62,095 nt of DNA from a virus (IMGVR_UViG_3300030427_000031:1-62095); one strand, 5' to 3'. Counted from the stretch's first letter, positions 16,084 through 24,328 are shown. The notes: generated by a model not told the origin, from the letters alone. Numbers and translations: made by a program.

Positions 16084-17208
16084 TTAATTTTCATCAAAAT
16101 CTTCAAATGCTGAGTTATATTCAGGTCTCTTGTCATCAGCGGTAACAAGGACCGGTTTTCCAGGTGGCTTAAAGGTCAGCCCACCGAGAATATCTTCAAA
16201 TACCTTCTTACCGAGAAGTGCTGTCATGGCTGTGATGCCGAGTAATTTCTTCTCATAAGGGTCTTTACCGGCTGCAATAACAACATCAGCTACCGCAGCT
16301 TCGTCAGTGTACTTTCTGTTGGAACGACCGGCGACTAACTTAAAGCCTTCAAACTTGGTACCGTTCAGAGCCTCCTTCAGAGCATATTCCTTGACATCAT
16401 TGGCCCAAGATACCAGCTCATCTGCTTTTGTAAGGATTGCTGCGATTTCATCGTTATCGAGAGTGGCAGGTACCTCAAAGTCGTACTTTGCGAGCTCCAG
16501 ATTGTATTCAGCACGCTTCCTGCAGGTTGCTTTAGCCTTACAGAACTGGCAGTGCTCGCCAGCCTTGTATTCGCCCTCGCCTTTAATAGCAAGCTGTGCA
16601 GTAGGAGTCAATACTTCCTCAGCCCACTTGATTAGTTCGCTCTTTGAGATGCTGTATTCGCTAATGTTTTCTCTACGAGGCTGATAGATGATCAAGTGGA
16701 TATTGTCGATGTCGTAAATGCCATCGAAAAGAGCCAAACCTCCAAGTGCATAGCAGAACATTTGTGGATTTCTTTCCGCTGATACCTTGATTCCAAGTCC
16801 GTATTTGTAGTCAATTACGGTAAGAGTGCCGTCTGATATAATCAAACAGTCAACATGACCATAACCTTCCGGGACATATTTCGAGAAGTCGAGTTTCTGC
16901 TCAATAAGTATCTGAGGATCAGCACAGGTTTCTCTTGCTTTCTCAAGCTGTTCAATTACAAAGGCTGCGTAGTATTCAGCGTGGCTGTTCATTTCCTCAT
17001 CGTAGAAGCTTAAAGATTCAGTCGGGTCCTTTGTGTTAAGTCCCAGCAATTTTTCAAGCTTGTACTGTGCGAGTGTATGGGCATCAGTGCCTTCCTGTGC
17101 AAAGCTGCTGGACGTATCTTCAAACTTCTTACTAAGTAGCGCCGATGGTGGGCAAGCAATCCACTTGTGTGCGGACGAAGCTGAAAGCAGTGCATGTTTT
17201 ACGCTCAT
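16084..17208 (-). CDS. DUF2800 protein, Cas4/RecB-like nuclease
   Basis: 374 aa. MSVKHALLSASSAHKWIACPPSALL is the diagnostic N-terminus of DUF2800. A nuclease core follows with GHVDCLIISDGTLTVIDYKYG, where D and D-x-K match the PD-(D/E)XK site. Cysteines in CQFCKAKATCRKRAE, with an upstream Cys (WIACPP), could form the Cas4-like iron-sulfur cluster. It probably processes DNA ends in phage recombination or replication together with DUF2815. Its start overlaps the upstream stop by 4 nt, so translation is coupled. Confidence 0.87.
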   Translation of the reverse strand: MSVKHALLSASSAHKWIACPPSALLSKKFEDTSSSFAQEGTDAHTLAQYKLEKLLGLNTKDPTESLSFYDEEMNSHAEYYAAFVIEQLEKARETCADPQILIEQKLDFSKYVPEGYGHVDCLIISDGTLTVIDYKYGLGIKVSAERNPQMFCYALGGLALFDGIYDIDNIHLIIYQPRRENISEYSISKSELIKWAEEVLTPTAQLAIKGEGEYKAGEHCQFCKAKATCRKRAEYNLELAKYDFEVPATLDNDEIAAILTKADELVSWANDVKEYALKEALNGTKFEGFKLVAGRSNRKYTDEAAVADVVIAAGKDPYEKKLLGITAMTALLGKKVFEDILGGLTFKPPGKPVLVTADDKRPEYNSAFEDFDEN

Positions 17209-17534
17209 TTAATTGCCTCCGCATCCGCAAGTAATGCGGCATACTGTGACGGGTCTACGCTGGAGAGCTTCTCCGCACCGTATTTTTTCAGAAGTCCCTT
17301 AAGCGCTTCTGTGTATCCGGCTCTGGACATTTCTGCAAACTTCTTGCGAACATCTAAGAACGAATACTCTGGTTTCGGTTCCTCTGTCGGTATTGCGGGT
17401 GCTTCCATAACAGTTTCAGGCTCGTCATTTGTACTTGAGAAAATCTCTGTAAGCGAGTCAGCAATGTTAATGAGAGTCTTGCCGCAGTCCCTAAGTTCAG
17501 AAAGAACCTGACTAAGTTCACTCATCTTGCTCAT
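17205..17534 (-). CDS. Phage early protein of unknown function (109 aa)
   Basis: The ATG at 17534 has AAGGAGGT at ideal spacing; the longer reading from 17612 lacks one and overlaps another gene. The N-terminal half (MSELSQVLSELRDCGKTLINIADSLTEIF) is amphipathic helix, followed by a proline/glutamate-rich linker and a helical end (YSFLDVRKKFAEMSRAGYTEALKGLLKKYGAEKLSSVDPSQYAALLADAEAI). Similar phage proteins carry the misleading label 'rRNA biogenesis protein rrp5'. It is translationally coupled to DUF2800 by a 4-nt overlap. Function unknown. Confidence 0.7.
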   Translation of the reverse strand: MSKMSELSQVLSELRDCGKTLINIADSLTEIFSSTNDEPETVMEAPAIPTEEPKPEYSFLDVRKKFAEMSRAGYTEALKGLLKKYGAEKLSSVDPSQYAALLADAEAIK

Positions 17535-17694
17535 TTGGAGTACCTCCTTCCTTCTTTTCTTGTTCCTTTGCAGACAAGGCTTTGATTTTCTGAGCCAGTC
17601 TCTTGGATACAACGCTTATGGCTGTGAGGGTGTCAGCAAGTTCTTCATCAAACTGCTGATCTTTTGAAGCCTCTACATTCGTCTGTGTCTGCAT
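17518..17694 (-). CDS. First gene of the leftward early operon, 58-aa protein
   Basis: MQTQTNVEASKDQQFDEELA begins a 58-residue, highly charged helical protein. The start has GGGAGGT at proper spacing. It ends inside the next gene (17-nt overlap), which gets its own RBS from within this ORF. It lies 43 nt downstream of a copy of the bipartite CGTTCA-N14-GTCCTGGGA element. No family recognised. Confidence 0.6.
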   Translation of the reverse strand: MQTQTNVEASKDQQFDEELADTLTAISVVSKRLAQKIKALSAKEQEKKEGGTPNEQDE

Positions 17695-17737
17695 TGTGTT
17701 ACCTCCCTTTCCGAGAGGAGTGCTCCCTCTCTAATAG

Positions 17738-17766
17738 TCCCAGGACAGTTTTGTGTGGTTTGAACG
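17738..17766 (-). promoter_or_regulatory. Bipartite element copy A (leftward early operon)
   Basis: On the - strand CGTTCA (17766-17761), 14 nt, then GTCCTGGGA (17746-17738), followed by CTATTAGAG. It sits 43 nt before the first leftward gene and is preceded by a T-run and a short hairpin. Confidence 0.7.
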
Positions 17767-17819
17767 AAAAATCTTTTGAGATTTTTTTCAGGCCACACAT
17801 TTTTCATGTCCTTCACTAA

Positions 17820-17848
17820 TCCCAGGACACTTAGAGTAGAAATGAACG
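17820..17848 (-). promoter_or_regulatory. Bipartite element copy B (tandem, leftward)
   Basis: On the - strand CGTTCA (17848-17843), exactly 14 nt, then GTCCTGGGA (17828-17820). It lies 82 bp upstream of copy A in the same orientation, immediately after a leftward terminator hairpin. Confidence 0.65.
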
Positions 17849-17881
17849 AAAAAAGACAGCAGATTTTTTAGGTCTGCTGTC
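17849..17881 (-). terminator. Leftward-reading hairpin with T-run in the divergent early region
   Basis: GACAGCAGA (17855-17863) pairs perfectly with TCTGCTGTC (17873-17881). Read leftward it is followed by TTTTTTCGTTCA, so its U-tract merges into element copy B. It would stop leftward transcription initiated beyond it. Confidence 0.6.
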
Positions 17882-17918
17882 ACTTATATAAGGAAGGAAA
17901 AATTTATTTTCAAAAGTT

Positions 17919-17947
17919 CGTTCAAAGCGGCGGTTTCTGTCCTGGGA
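17919..17947 (+). promoter_or_regulatory. Bipartite element copy C (rightward early operon)
   Basis: CGTTCA (17919-17924), 14 nt, GTCCTGGGA (17939-17947), followed by CTGGTAGAG. It lies 50 nt before the DUF4406 gene start, which has AAGGAGGT. Confidence 0.7.
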
Positions 17948-17997
17948 CTGGTAGAGGGACTTTTATGCCGCTCGAATCTTAATAAGGAGGTTCGCTT

Positions 17998-18456
17998 ATG
18001 AACGAACAGATGAGATGTAAATATGGTACCGGCGGAGTGGACAAGAAAAACAGTGAAGGCTATCCCGACCCTACCGCATACGAGGCGCTGATAAACATTA
18101 AAAAGGAAGACAAGGTATTCAAGCCGCTGGTGTATATCTGCTCACCATATGCGGGTGATATCAAGAGAAACACTGAAAGGGCTAAACTTTATAGTCGCTT
18201 CGCTGTTATTGAAAGAAACACTATCGCCTTTGCGCCACACCTGCTTTTTCCTTTATATCTTTCAGATGATGATCCTGTGGAACGCGAGCTTGCACTGTTC
18301 ATGGATGTTGTCTTCTTAGGTAAATGCAATGAGCTGTGGGTGTTTGGTGAAAACATCACGAAGGGCATGCAGATGGAGATTGATAAAGCTAAGAAGCGCC
18401 ATATGACTATTCGCTATTTTACCGAGGATATGGAGGAGGTAGAAACATGCAACTAA
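17998..18456 (+). CDS. DUF4406-like protein, nucleoside 2-deoxyribosyltransferase fold
   Basis: 152 aa, ATG after AAGGAGGT. After a variable 40-residue N-terminus, KPLVYICSPYAGDIKRNTERAKLYSRFAV and FAPHLLFPLYLSDDDPVERELALFMDVVFLGKCNELWVFGENITKGM match the DUF4406/nucleoside deoxyribosyltransferase-like family (substrate-binding YICSPY, D-x-x-x-L-x-x-C-D/N-E-L-W). First gene of the rightward early operon and overlapping the primase gene by 10 nt. A role in nucleotide salvage or modification for phage replication is inferred. Confidence 0.8.
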   Translation: MNEQMRCKYGTGGVDKKNSEGYPDPTAYEALINIKKEDKVFKPLVYICSPYAGDIKRNTERAKLYSRFAVIERNTIAFAPHLLFPLYLSDDDPVERELALFMDVVFLGKCNELWVFGENITKGMQMEIDKAKKRHMTIRYFTEDMEEVETCN

Positions 18457-20699
18457 CAATTTGTACAGCAAACTGTGTCGGCAATCAGAAGAACTGCCTC
18501 TATCCAAATAAAAGAGTTGTTACCTCGGAAGATGAACTGAAGGAAGCGGTGAAACTCGATCATGTTTGTGCTGAGTATAAGAACAACTACCGAAGTGCAG
18601 ATAATTTCTTAAAGTCTGATGTCATCGTTATGGATTGTGATAATGACCATACCGAAAATCCGGATGAGTGGATAACGCCAGAGGCATTGGATGAGCTTTT
18701 AACGGATGTTTCATATGCGATTGCTCCCAGCCGCCATAACATGCTTTCTAAAGATGGGAAAACAGCAAGACCCAAGTTCCATGTTTACTTTTCTATAGAA
18801 GAGCTAACAGATGCGGAAGGATATGTGGCTATAAAAAAAGCTATCCATGCTCAGTTTCCATTCTTTGATGATAACGCTCTGGATGCAGCACGTTTTATCT
18901 ATGGGGCTGATACCGGCGAAGTTATCTGGCATGAAGGCTGGCTAACGATTGATGAGTTATTGGAGAACGTTTCTGCACCTACAAATATAGGTTGCAGCAA
19001 TTCAATACCTGAAGGTCAACGCAACAATACTCTGTCTCGTTTTGCTGGCCGCGTTGTAAAGAGATACGGCAGCACAGATAAGGCCCATGAGATTTTTCTG
19101 GAAGAAACCAAGAAATGTGATCCTCCTATGGACGATGAAGAACTTACTGCTATCTGGAATAGTGCTATTAAGTTTGCAAGGAAGGTGCAAGGTCAGGAGG
19201 GGTATGTTCCTCCAGATGACTACAATTCTGACTTTGAATCGCTGAGACCTTCCGACTTTTCTGATATTGGCCAGGCAAAGGTGTTGACTCGTGAATATGG
19301 CAATGAGCTCTGCTACACCGATGCCACAGATTATCTTCGTTTTAACGGTGAGTATTGGATGGAATCAAGACAGCAGTCGGTTGGTGCAATGGAAGAGTTC
19401 CTCGATTTACAGCTTCAAGATGCCCTCGGTGAGGTGGAAAGCGCCCTTAATGCCTTATTTGCTTTGGGTGAAAAGGAAGAAGATATTCTTGCTGGCGGTA
19501 AAAAGTATGAAGCTTCACTTTCAGGAGATCCATTAAAGGCACTTAAGAAGTATCAGTCGGCTGTTGCGTATAGAACTTTTGTAATGAAGCGCAGGGATAT
19601 GAAATATGTCATCTCAGCATTGCAGGCTGCAAAGCCAATGCTGGAAATCAAGGTGAGCGACTTAGATAAGGATGAGTTCCTACTTAATACACCGGGTGTT
19701 ACGTTTGACCTTCGCAAGGGTCTGGCTGGTGGTCGTGCTCCAGATGCAGCGGATTATATTACAAAGCAAACAACTGCTTCTCCGGGAGATAAGGGTGAGC
19801 AAATTTGGTTAGATGCTCTGAACACCTTTTTCTGTAATGACCAAAAGCTGATTGATTACGTTCAACAGATTGTTGGCCTTTCTGCAATCGGTAAAGTCTA
19901 TCTCGAAGCTATCATCATTGCCTATGGTGGAGGCCGCAATGGTAAATCAACCTTCTGGAACAGCATCTCAAGGGTACTCGGCTCCTACAGTGGTGCTATC
20001 TCAGCCGATACACTTACAGTTGGTTGCCGCAGAAACGTAAAACCTGAAATGGCAGAGCTTAAGGGCAAACGCCTCATCATTGCTTCCGAGCTTGAAGAGG
20101 GTATGCGCCTCAACACTTCAATTGTTAAACAGCTTAGCTCTACGGATGAAATCGAAGCTGAGAAAAAGTATAAGGACCCGTTCAAGTTTGAGCCTTCTCA
20201 TACACTGGTGCTTTACACGAATCATCTTCCCAGAGTCGGTGCCAATGATGATGGCACCTGGAGACGTCTCATCGTCATTCCCTTTAATGCAAGAATTGAG
20301 AATAAAAGCGACATCAAAAACTACGCCGACTACCTTGTTAAGAATGCAGGCTCGTACATCATGAGCTGGATCATCGAAGGTGCAAAGAAAGCTATTGAGG
20401 CTAACTACCATTTCAGTGTTCCCGCATGTGTTCAGGAGGCCATTGAAGCGTACAGAGAAAATAATGACTGGCTTGCTTCCTTTTTGGAGGATTGTTGCGA
20501 AGTGGATAAGACATACCAGCAAAAATCCGGTGAGTTTTATCAGGAATACCGTGCACATTGTGGGCGCAACGGTGAGTACACAAGAAGCACAACAGATTTC
20601 TATACTGCTTTGGAGACTGCTGGGTTTGAACGCAAAAAGACCAAAACAGGTAGCTTCATTTATGGTGTGCGCTTAAAAGAGGAAGAGTTTCTAAGTTGA
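18447..20699 (+). CDS. Phage/plasmid P4-type primase-helicase
   Basis: 750 aa, ATG after GGAGGAGG. The N-terminal region carries a primase-like acidic motif (DVIVMDCDND, about 58-67) and a histidine further on. The middle holds the D5_N region, and the C-terminal superfamily 3 helicase has Walker A GGGRNGKST (about 492-500), Walker B ELKGKRLIIASELE and the arginine finger region TNHLPRV. The last 100 residues form a winged-helix-like end. Such proteins prime and unwind at phage origins. It overlaps the DUF4406 gene and precedes a 150-nt repeat-rich gap. Confidence 0.92.
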   Translation: MQLTICTANCVGNQKNCLYPNKRVVTSEDELKEAVKLDHVCAEYKNNYRSADNFLKSDVIVMDCDNDHTENPDEWITPEALDELLTDVSYAIAPSRHNMLSKDGKTARPKFHVYFSIEELTDAEGYVAIKKAIHAQFPFFDDNALDAARFIYGADTGEVIWHEGWLTIDELLENVSAPTNIGCSNSIPEGQRNNTLSRFAGRVVKRYGSTDKAHEIFLEETKKCDPPMDDEELTAIWNSAIKFARKVQGQEGYVPPDDYNSDFESLRPSDFSDIGQAKVLTREYGNELCYTDATDYLRFNGEYWMESRQQSVGAMEEFLDLQLQDALGEVESALNALFALGEKEEDILAGGKKYEASLSGDPLKALKKYQSAVAYRTFVMKRRDMKYVISALQAAKPMLEIKVSDLDKDEFLLNTPGVTFDLRKGLAGGRAPDAADYITKQTTASPGDKGEQIWLDALNTFFCNDQKLIDYVQQIVGLSAIGKVYLEAIIIAYGGGRNGKSTFWNSISRVLGSYSGAISADTLTVGCRRNVKPEMAELKGKRLIIASELEEGMRLNTSIVKQLSSTDEIEAEKKYKDPFKFEPSHTLVLYTNHLPRVGANDDGTWRRLIVIPFNARIENKSDIKNYADYLVKNAGSYIMSWIIEGAKKAIEANYHFSVPACVQEAIEAYRENNDWLASFLEDCCEVDKTYQQKSGEFYQEYRAHCGRNGEYTRSTTDFYTALETAGFERKKTKTGSFIYGVRLKEEEFLS

Positions 20700-20714
20700 G
20701 TTGCACCGAGTAGC

Positions 20715-20832
20715 ACTGACCTAATATGGTGACGGTCAGTTACGGTCATATATAGAACTTCGCATTAGAGAAAAATTTATAAAAATTCTTTATATAAGAG
20801 GTTTATGAGTAGACCTTCACAGACCGTCACCA
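20715..20832. repeat. Nested inverted and direct repeats around the VRR-NUC gene start
   Basis: ACTGACC (20715-20721) inverts to GGTCAGT (20734-20740). ACGGTCA occurs twice 10 bp apart (20732, 20742). TGGTGACGGTC (20727-20737) has a perfect inverted partner GACCGTCACCA (20822-20832). The repeats lie between the primase and VRR-NUC genes and could bind a regulator or initiator. Confidence 0.55.
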
Positions 20833-20852
20833 ATTTTGATGGAGATATAGCG

Positions 20853-21134
20853 ATGAGAGAAAAAGAAATAGAAAAGAAGTTAACTTTGGAAGCAAAAAAG
20901 CGTGGCGGGCTGGCAGTGAAGTTTGTATCTCCGGGCTTTGATGGTATGCCGGATAGAATTCTTCTAATGCCTGAAGGAAAGATGGCCTTTGTTGAGGTTA
21001 AGTCCCCTGGTAAGCGCCCGCGCCCATTACAGATTGCAAGGCACAAATTGCTTAGAGCATTAGGCTTTTTAGTTTTTGTACTAGACGACGAGAGTCAGAT
21101 TGGAGGGATTTTAGATGCAGTACAATCCACATGA
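20853..21134 (+). CDS. VRR-NUC domain nuclease
   Basis: 93 aa from the ATG at 20853, preceded by GGAGA; an upstream in-frame ATG at 20805 has no RBS and overlaps the repeat region. Residues EKEIEKKLTLEAKKRGGLAVKFVSPGFDGMPDRILLMPEGKMAFVEVKSPGKRPRP contain the PD-(D/E)XK elements D (GMPDRI) and E-x-K (FVEVKS) of the VRR-NUC family. Stand-alone phage VRR-NUC proteins of this size are linked to Holliday-junction resolution and always sit next to the SNF2 helicase, as here with a 20-nt overlap. Confidence 0.9.
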   Translation: MREKEIEKKLTLEAKKRGGLAVKFVSPGFDGMPDRILLMPEGKMAFVEVKSPGKRPRPLQIARHKLLRALGFLVFVLDDESQIGGILDAVQST

Positions 21135-22488
21135 TTATCAGAAATACGCTATCAGTTATATCGAATCTCATCCGGTGTCAGCAGTACTGCTTGATATGGG
21201 TTTAGGAAAAACAAGTATCGCTCTTACTGCAATAAATGACCTACTGTTTGATTTCTTTGAAGCCCATAAAGTGTTAGTTGTAGCACCACTTCGAGTGGCA
21301 AGAGATACCTGGCCAGCTGAAATTGAAAAATGGGATCATCTATCTGACCTGATCGTTTCTGTTGCAGTAGGAAGTGTCACTGAACGGGTTCAAGCGTTAA
21401 AGGCCACAGCCGATATTTATGTAATCAATCGAGAGAATCTTTCATGGCTCATTGATGAGAGCGGACTTCTGTTTGATTTCGATACAGTTATAATTGATGA
21501 GCTTTCTTCCTTCAAAAATCATCAGGCCAAGCGCTTTAAGTCTTTTATGAAGGTGCGTCCTAAAGTAAAGCGCATTATTGGAATGACAGGAACACCAAGC
21601 AGCAATGGACTAATGGATTTATGGGCAGAGTTCAAATTGCTTGACATGGGTGTAAGACTTGGAAGGTTCATAACTGCGTTTCGTAACAACTACTTCATGC
21701 CGGATAAAAGAAATGGCCAGATTATTTACAGTTATAAGCCTCTTCCGGGAGCGGAGAAATGCATTTACAAGAAAATTTCCGATATTACAATTTCAATGAA
21801 GTCTACGGATTATCTTAAGATGCCTGAACTGGTTAGTAGTGAATACATGGTTATGCTTTCTGAAAAAGAGGCAGAACGTTATGACGAATTAGCAAAAGAC
21901 CTTGTACTGGAGATCCCTGGTGGTGAGGTTACTGCTGCAAATGCTGCAGCGCTTTCCAACAAGCTCTGTCAGATGGCTAACGGTGCCATTTATAACGATA
22001 GCGGTGAAGCTCAGGTCATTCATAATCAGAAGCTAGATGCATTGGAAGACATTATTGAAGCTGCTGCCGGAAAGCCGATACTTGTGGCTTATTGGTATAA
22101 GCACGACTACGAAAGAATCGTAGAAAAGCTTCATAACATAAAGGTTCTATTTTCTAAGCTTGATACCGCTGAAAGTATTCGAAGGTGGAACAACAAGGAA
22201 ATACCAGTCGGTTTAATTCATCCGGCATCTGCAGGACATGGCTTAAATCTTCAGGCTGGTGGCTCTTGTATTGTGTGGTTCGGTCTTACCTGGTCACTAG
22301 AGTTATATCAACAGACAAATGCTAGGCTCTGGCGTCAGGGCCAAACAGCTGAAACGGTTGTGGTGCAGCACATCGTTACCAAAGGCACTATTGATGAGCG
22401 TGTCTTGAGGGCTCTTTCCTTAAAGGACAAAAGCCAGTCGGCGCTTATCGAAGCTGTCAAAGCTGATCTGCAAATGAGAGTCAAATAG
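21115..22488 (+). CDS. SNF2-family DEAD-box helicase
   Basis: 457 aa. It begins MQYNPHDYQKYAISYIESHP, a Q-motif-like start. Walker A is LDMGLGKTS (about 26-33), motif II is IIDELSSFKN (about 126), motif III MTGTPSSNG, and the second lobe ends with motif VI QQTNARLWRQGQ. It is the compact phage helicase paired with VRR-NUC, presumably in recombination-dependent replication. The start overlaps the nuclease gene. All ATPase motifs are present. Confidence 0.92.
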   Translation: MQYNPHDYQKYAISYIESHPVSAVLLDMGLGKTSIALTAINDLLFDFFEAHKVLVVAPLRVARDTWPAEIEKWDHLSDLIVSVAVGSVTERVQALKATADIYVINRENLSWLIDESGLLFDFDTVIIDELSSFKNHQAKRFKSFMKVRPKVKRIIGMTGTPSSNGLMDLWAEFKLLDMGVRLGRFITAFRNNYFMPDKRNGQIIYSYKPLPGAEKCIYKKISDITISMKSTDYLKMPELVSSEYMVMLSEKEAERYDELAKDLVLEIPGGEVTAANAAALSNKLCQMANGAIYNDSGEAQVIHNQKLDALEDIIEAAAGKPILVAYWYKHDYERIVEKLHNIKVLFSKLDTAESIRRWNNKEIPVGLIHPASAGHGLNLQAGGSCIVWFGLTWSLELYQQTNARLWRQGQTAETVVVQHIVTKGTIDERVLRALSLKDKSQSALIEAVKADLQMRVK

Positions 22489-22533
22489 AGACAATCCGTG
22501 CCAATCCGAGAAACAAAAACTTGGAGGTGCGAT

Positions 22534-22761
22534 ATGGAACCATATGAAAGTTTAGCGAATGCGATTATAGTACAGGCAGTCAAGGACTACCGGGAAGCCT
22601 TACAGCGTTTGGGCCGTCACCCAGAGAAAAATGATTACAAAGCTGAGGTTAAATCTCTTGAGCGCTTCTTCTGTTCCAGCTGGTATCAGATACTAACTGA
22701 TCTTGATGGTAACCTCTTAATGCGCAAGGTACGAGAAAAACTGGAGGTGGTCCGCCTATGA
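22534..22761 (+). CDS. Small phage protein of unknown function (75 aa)
   Basis: The ATG at 22534 follows TTGGAGGTGC. The sequence EPYESLANAIIVQAVKDYREALQRLGRHPEKNDYKAEVKSLERFFCSSWYQILTDLDGNLLMRKVREKLE is mostly helical. Proteins of this type regularly occur between the SNF2 helicase and DUF1492 in clostridial phages. It overlaps the next gene by 4 nt. Function unknown. Confidence 0.75.
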   Translation: MEPYESLANAIIVQAVKDYREALQRLGRHPEKNDYKAEVKSLERFFCSSWYQILTDLDGNLLMRKVREKLEVVRL

Positions 22762-23174
22762 CTGCTAAAGAATATTTGTCCCAAGCCTATCGTTTGGACC
22801 AGCGTATCAACAGCAAGCTGGAGCAGGTTGCTTCGTTGAATGAACTGGCAGCCAAATGCACGACCACGCTAACAGGGATGCCACGTAATCCGAATCATGG
22901 TACATCTATGATGGCCGACGCTATTTGTAAAATCATTGATCTTCAGAACGAGATCAACAGAGATATTGATCGCCTTGTTGATTTAAAGGGTGAAATAATA
23001 GGAGTTATAAAAGCGGTGGACAGTTTGGAGTGCCAGACACTCCTGGAGCTGCGATACCTATGCTTTAAATCGTGGGAACAAATTGCAGTGGACCTGGGTT
23101 ATAATGTACGCCACGTTTATCGACTGCACGATGTTGCCACTTCACTGATTAAACTTCCTGAAACAAGTCAGTGA
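22758..23174 (+). CDS. DUF1492/ArpU-like late transcription regulator
   Basis: 138 aa. An N-terminal helical part (YLSQAYRLDQRINSKLEQVASLNELAAKCT) leads to a sigma-70 region 4-like HTH at the end (SLECQTLLELRYLCFKSWEQIAVDLGYNVRHVYRLHDVA). This is the DUF1492 layout; relatives (ArpU, late regulators) control packaging and structural genes. It is the last early gene before HNH and terminase, and 10-bp-phased GTCA repeats lie exactly over and after its stop codon, which fits late-promoter activation. That link is inference. Confidence 0.85.
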   Translation: MTAKEYLSQAYRLDQRINSKLEQVASLNELAAKCTTTLTGMPRNPNHGTSMMADAICKIIDLQNEINRDIDRLVDLKGEIIGVIKAVDSLECQTLLELRYLCFKSWEQIAVDLGYNVRHVYRLHDVATSLIKLPETSQ

Positions 23175-23217
23175 ATGTCACTGTTTGTCAGTGTTGTTCG
23201 TGTGTTACTATTACAAT
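23167..23217 (+). promoter_or_regulatory. Helically phased GTCA repeats and -10 box, candidate late promoter
   Basis: GTCA occurs at 23167, 23177 and 23187, exactly 10 bp apart, in the alternating form GTCAGTG/GTCACTG/GTCAGTG. A TACAAT (23212-23217) follows with no good -35 at 17 bp, the pattern of an activator-dependent promoter. It precedes HNH and the terminase genes. Confidence 0.55.
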
Positions 23218-23233
23218 AGAGAAACTGAATTCC

Positions 23234-23270
23234 AAAGGCCATCGTGGAGAGATCTGCGGTGGCTTTTGTT
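23234..23270 (+). terminator. Weak hairpin with T-rich tail before HNH gene
   Basis: AAAGGCCATCG (23234-23244) pairs imperfectly with CGGTGGCTTTT (23257-23267), then GTT. It may be an attenuator in the late leader. Confidence 0.4.
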
Positions 23271-23294
23271 ATGCCCTGAAAGTGAGGTGAACCA

Positions 23295-23663
23295 ATGCCC
23301 TACAAACCTAAACGTCCCTGTGCTTACCCCGGCTGCGGTCGGCTTGCTGTACGCGAGCAATACTGTGCCGAGCATCAAAAAGCAATGGATAAACAATACA
23401 ACCAGTACGAACGTGATCCCGCTTCAAACAAGCGATATGGTCGTGCTTGGAAGCGTATCCGTGACCGCTACATCAAGTCGCATCCTCTCTGCGAGGAATG
23501 TGAGAAGCAAGGCAAGTTCACTCCTGCCGAAGAGGTACACCACATCCTTCCGCTTTCCAAAGGCGGTGGTAACGAGAAGAGCAATCTCATGGCTCTTTGC
23601 AAATCCTGCCACTCTAGAATTACTGCAGAGAGCGGTGACCGGTGGGGGCGGTCAAATCTCTAA
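23295..23663 (+). CDS. Phage HNH endonuclease
   Basis: 122 aa, ATG after GAGGTG. Zinc-binding CAYPGCGRLAVREQYCAEH lies at the N-terminus and HPLCEECEKQGKFTPAEEVHHILPLSKGGGNEKSNLMALCKSCHSRIT follows, with the HH, N and C-x-x-C of the HNH fold. HNH proteins next to P27-type small terminases assist terminase cleavage at cos sites in HK97-like phages, which suggests cohesive-end packaging. A 95-nt gap separates it from terS. Confidence 0.93.
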   Translation: MPYKPKRPCAYPGCGRLAVREQYCAEHQKAMDKQYNQYERDPASNKRYGRAWKRIRDRYIKSHPLCEECEKQGKFTPAEEVHHILPLSKGGGNEKSNLMALCKSCHSRITAESGDRWGRSNL

Positions 23664-23758
23664 AACTTTTTAAAGCGGACAGCGGCGTGGGGCTTCGTGT
23701 TAAAAAACGCGGTTTCAAACGAGGGAATAGCCCCAACCCTGCTAAGTGAGGTGAAAAT

Positions 23759-24310
23759 ATGGCGAAAGACGGTACAAATCGAGGCGGCGCTCGTGTAGGT
23801 GCAGGTGCGAAAAAGAAGCCCCTGACTGATAAAATAGCCGAAGGCAATCCAGGAGGCAGAAAACTGACCGTGATGGAATTTAAGGATACGGCAGACCTAA
23901 AAGGACTTGAAATGCCTGAGCCAAATAAAATGCTTGAAGCTATACAAAAAGACGGCAAAGCCCTGGTTGCAGGAGAAATCTACAGAAACACATGGCAGTG
24001 GCTGAACGAACGTGGATGTGCTGTTCTCGTATCGCCGCAGTTGTTGGAACGCTACGCCATGAGCGTGGCTCGTTGGATTCAATGTGAGGAAGCAGTCACA
24101 GAATATGGCTTTTTAGCAAAACACCCGACTACAGGTAATGCCATTCAAAGCCCCTATGTGGCAATGGGCCAGAATTACATGAACCAAACCAATCGGCTGT
24201 GGATGGAGATTTTCCAGATTGTTAAAGAAAACTGTACAGGAGAATACAACGGCGCTAGCCCGCAGGACGATGTAATGGAACGTCTGCTCATGGCAAGGCG
24301 GGGAAAATAA
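23759..24310 (+). CDS. terS: P27-family terminase small subunit
   Basis: 183 aa, ATG after GAGGTGAAA. It starts with a basic glycine-rich GGARVGAGAKKKPLTDKIAEGNPGGRKL segment, typical for DNA binding in P27-type small terminases, and continues with TWQWLNERGCAVLVSPQLLERYAMSVARWIQCEEAV and a GYLAKHP-like TGNAIQSPYVAMGQNYMNQTNRLW block diagnostic of the family. It recognises phage DNA and recruits the large subunit. The large subunit lies 5.3 kb downstream, separated by an accessory block. Confidence 0.92.
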   Translation: MAKDGTNRGGARVGAGAKKKPLTDKIAEGNPGGRKLTVMEFKDTADLKGLEMPEPNKMLEAIQKDGKALVAGEIYRNTWQWLNERGCAVLVSPQLLERYAMSVARWIQCEEAVTEYGFLAKHPTTGNAIQSPYVAMGQNYMNQTNRLWMEIFQIVKENCTGEYNGASPQDDVMERLLMARRGK

Positions 24311-24328
24311 ATTAGATAGGAGGAAAAT

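Noticed and set aside
23185-23673. 162-codon open frame overlapping the HNH gene on the same strand
   Set aside because: The HNH frame carries all zinc and catalytic residues; this is an out-of-frame shadow.
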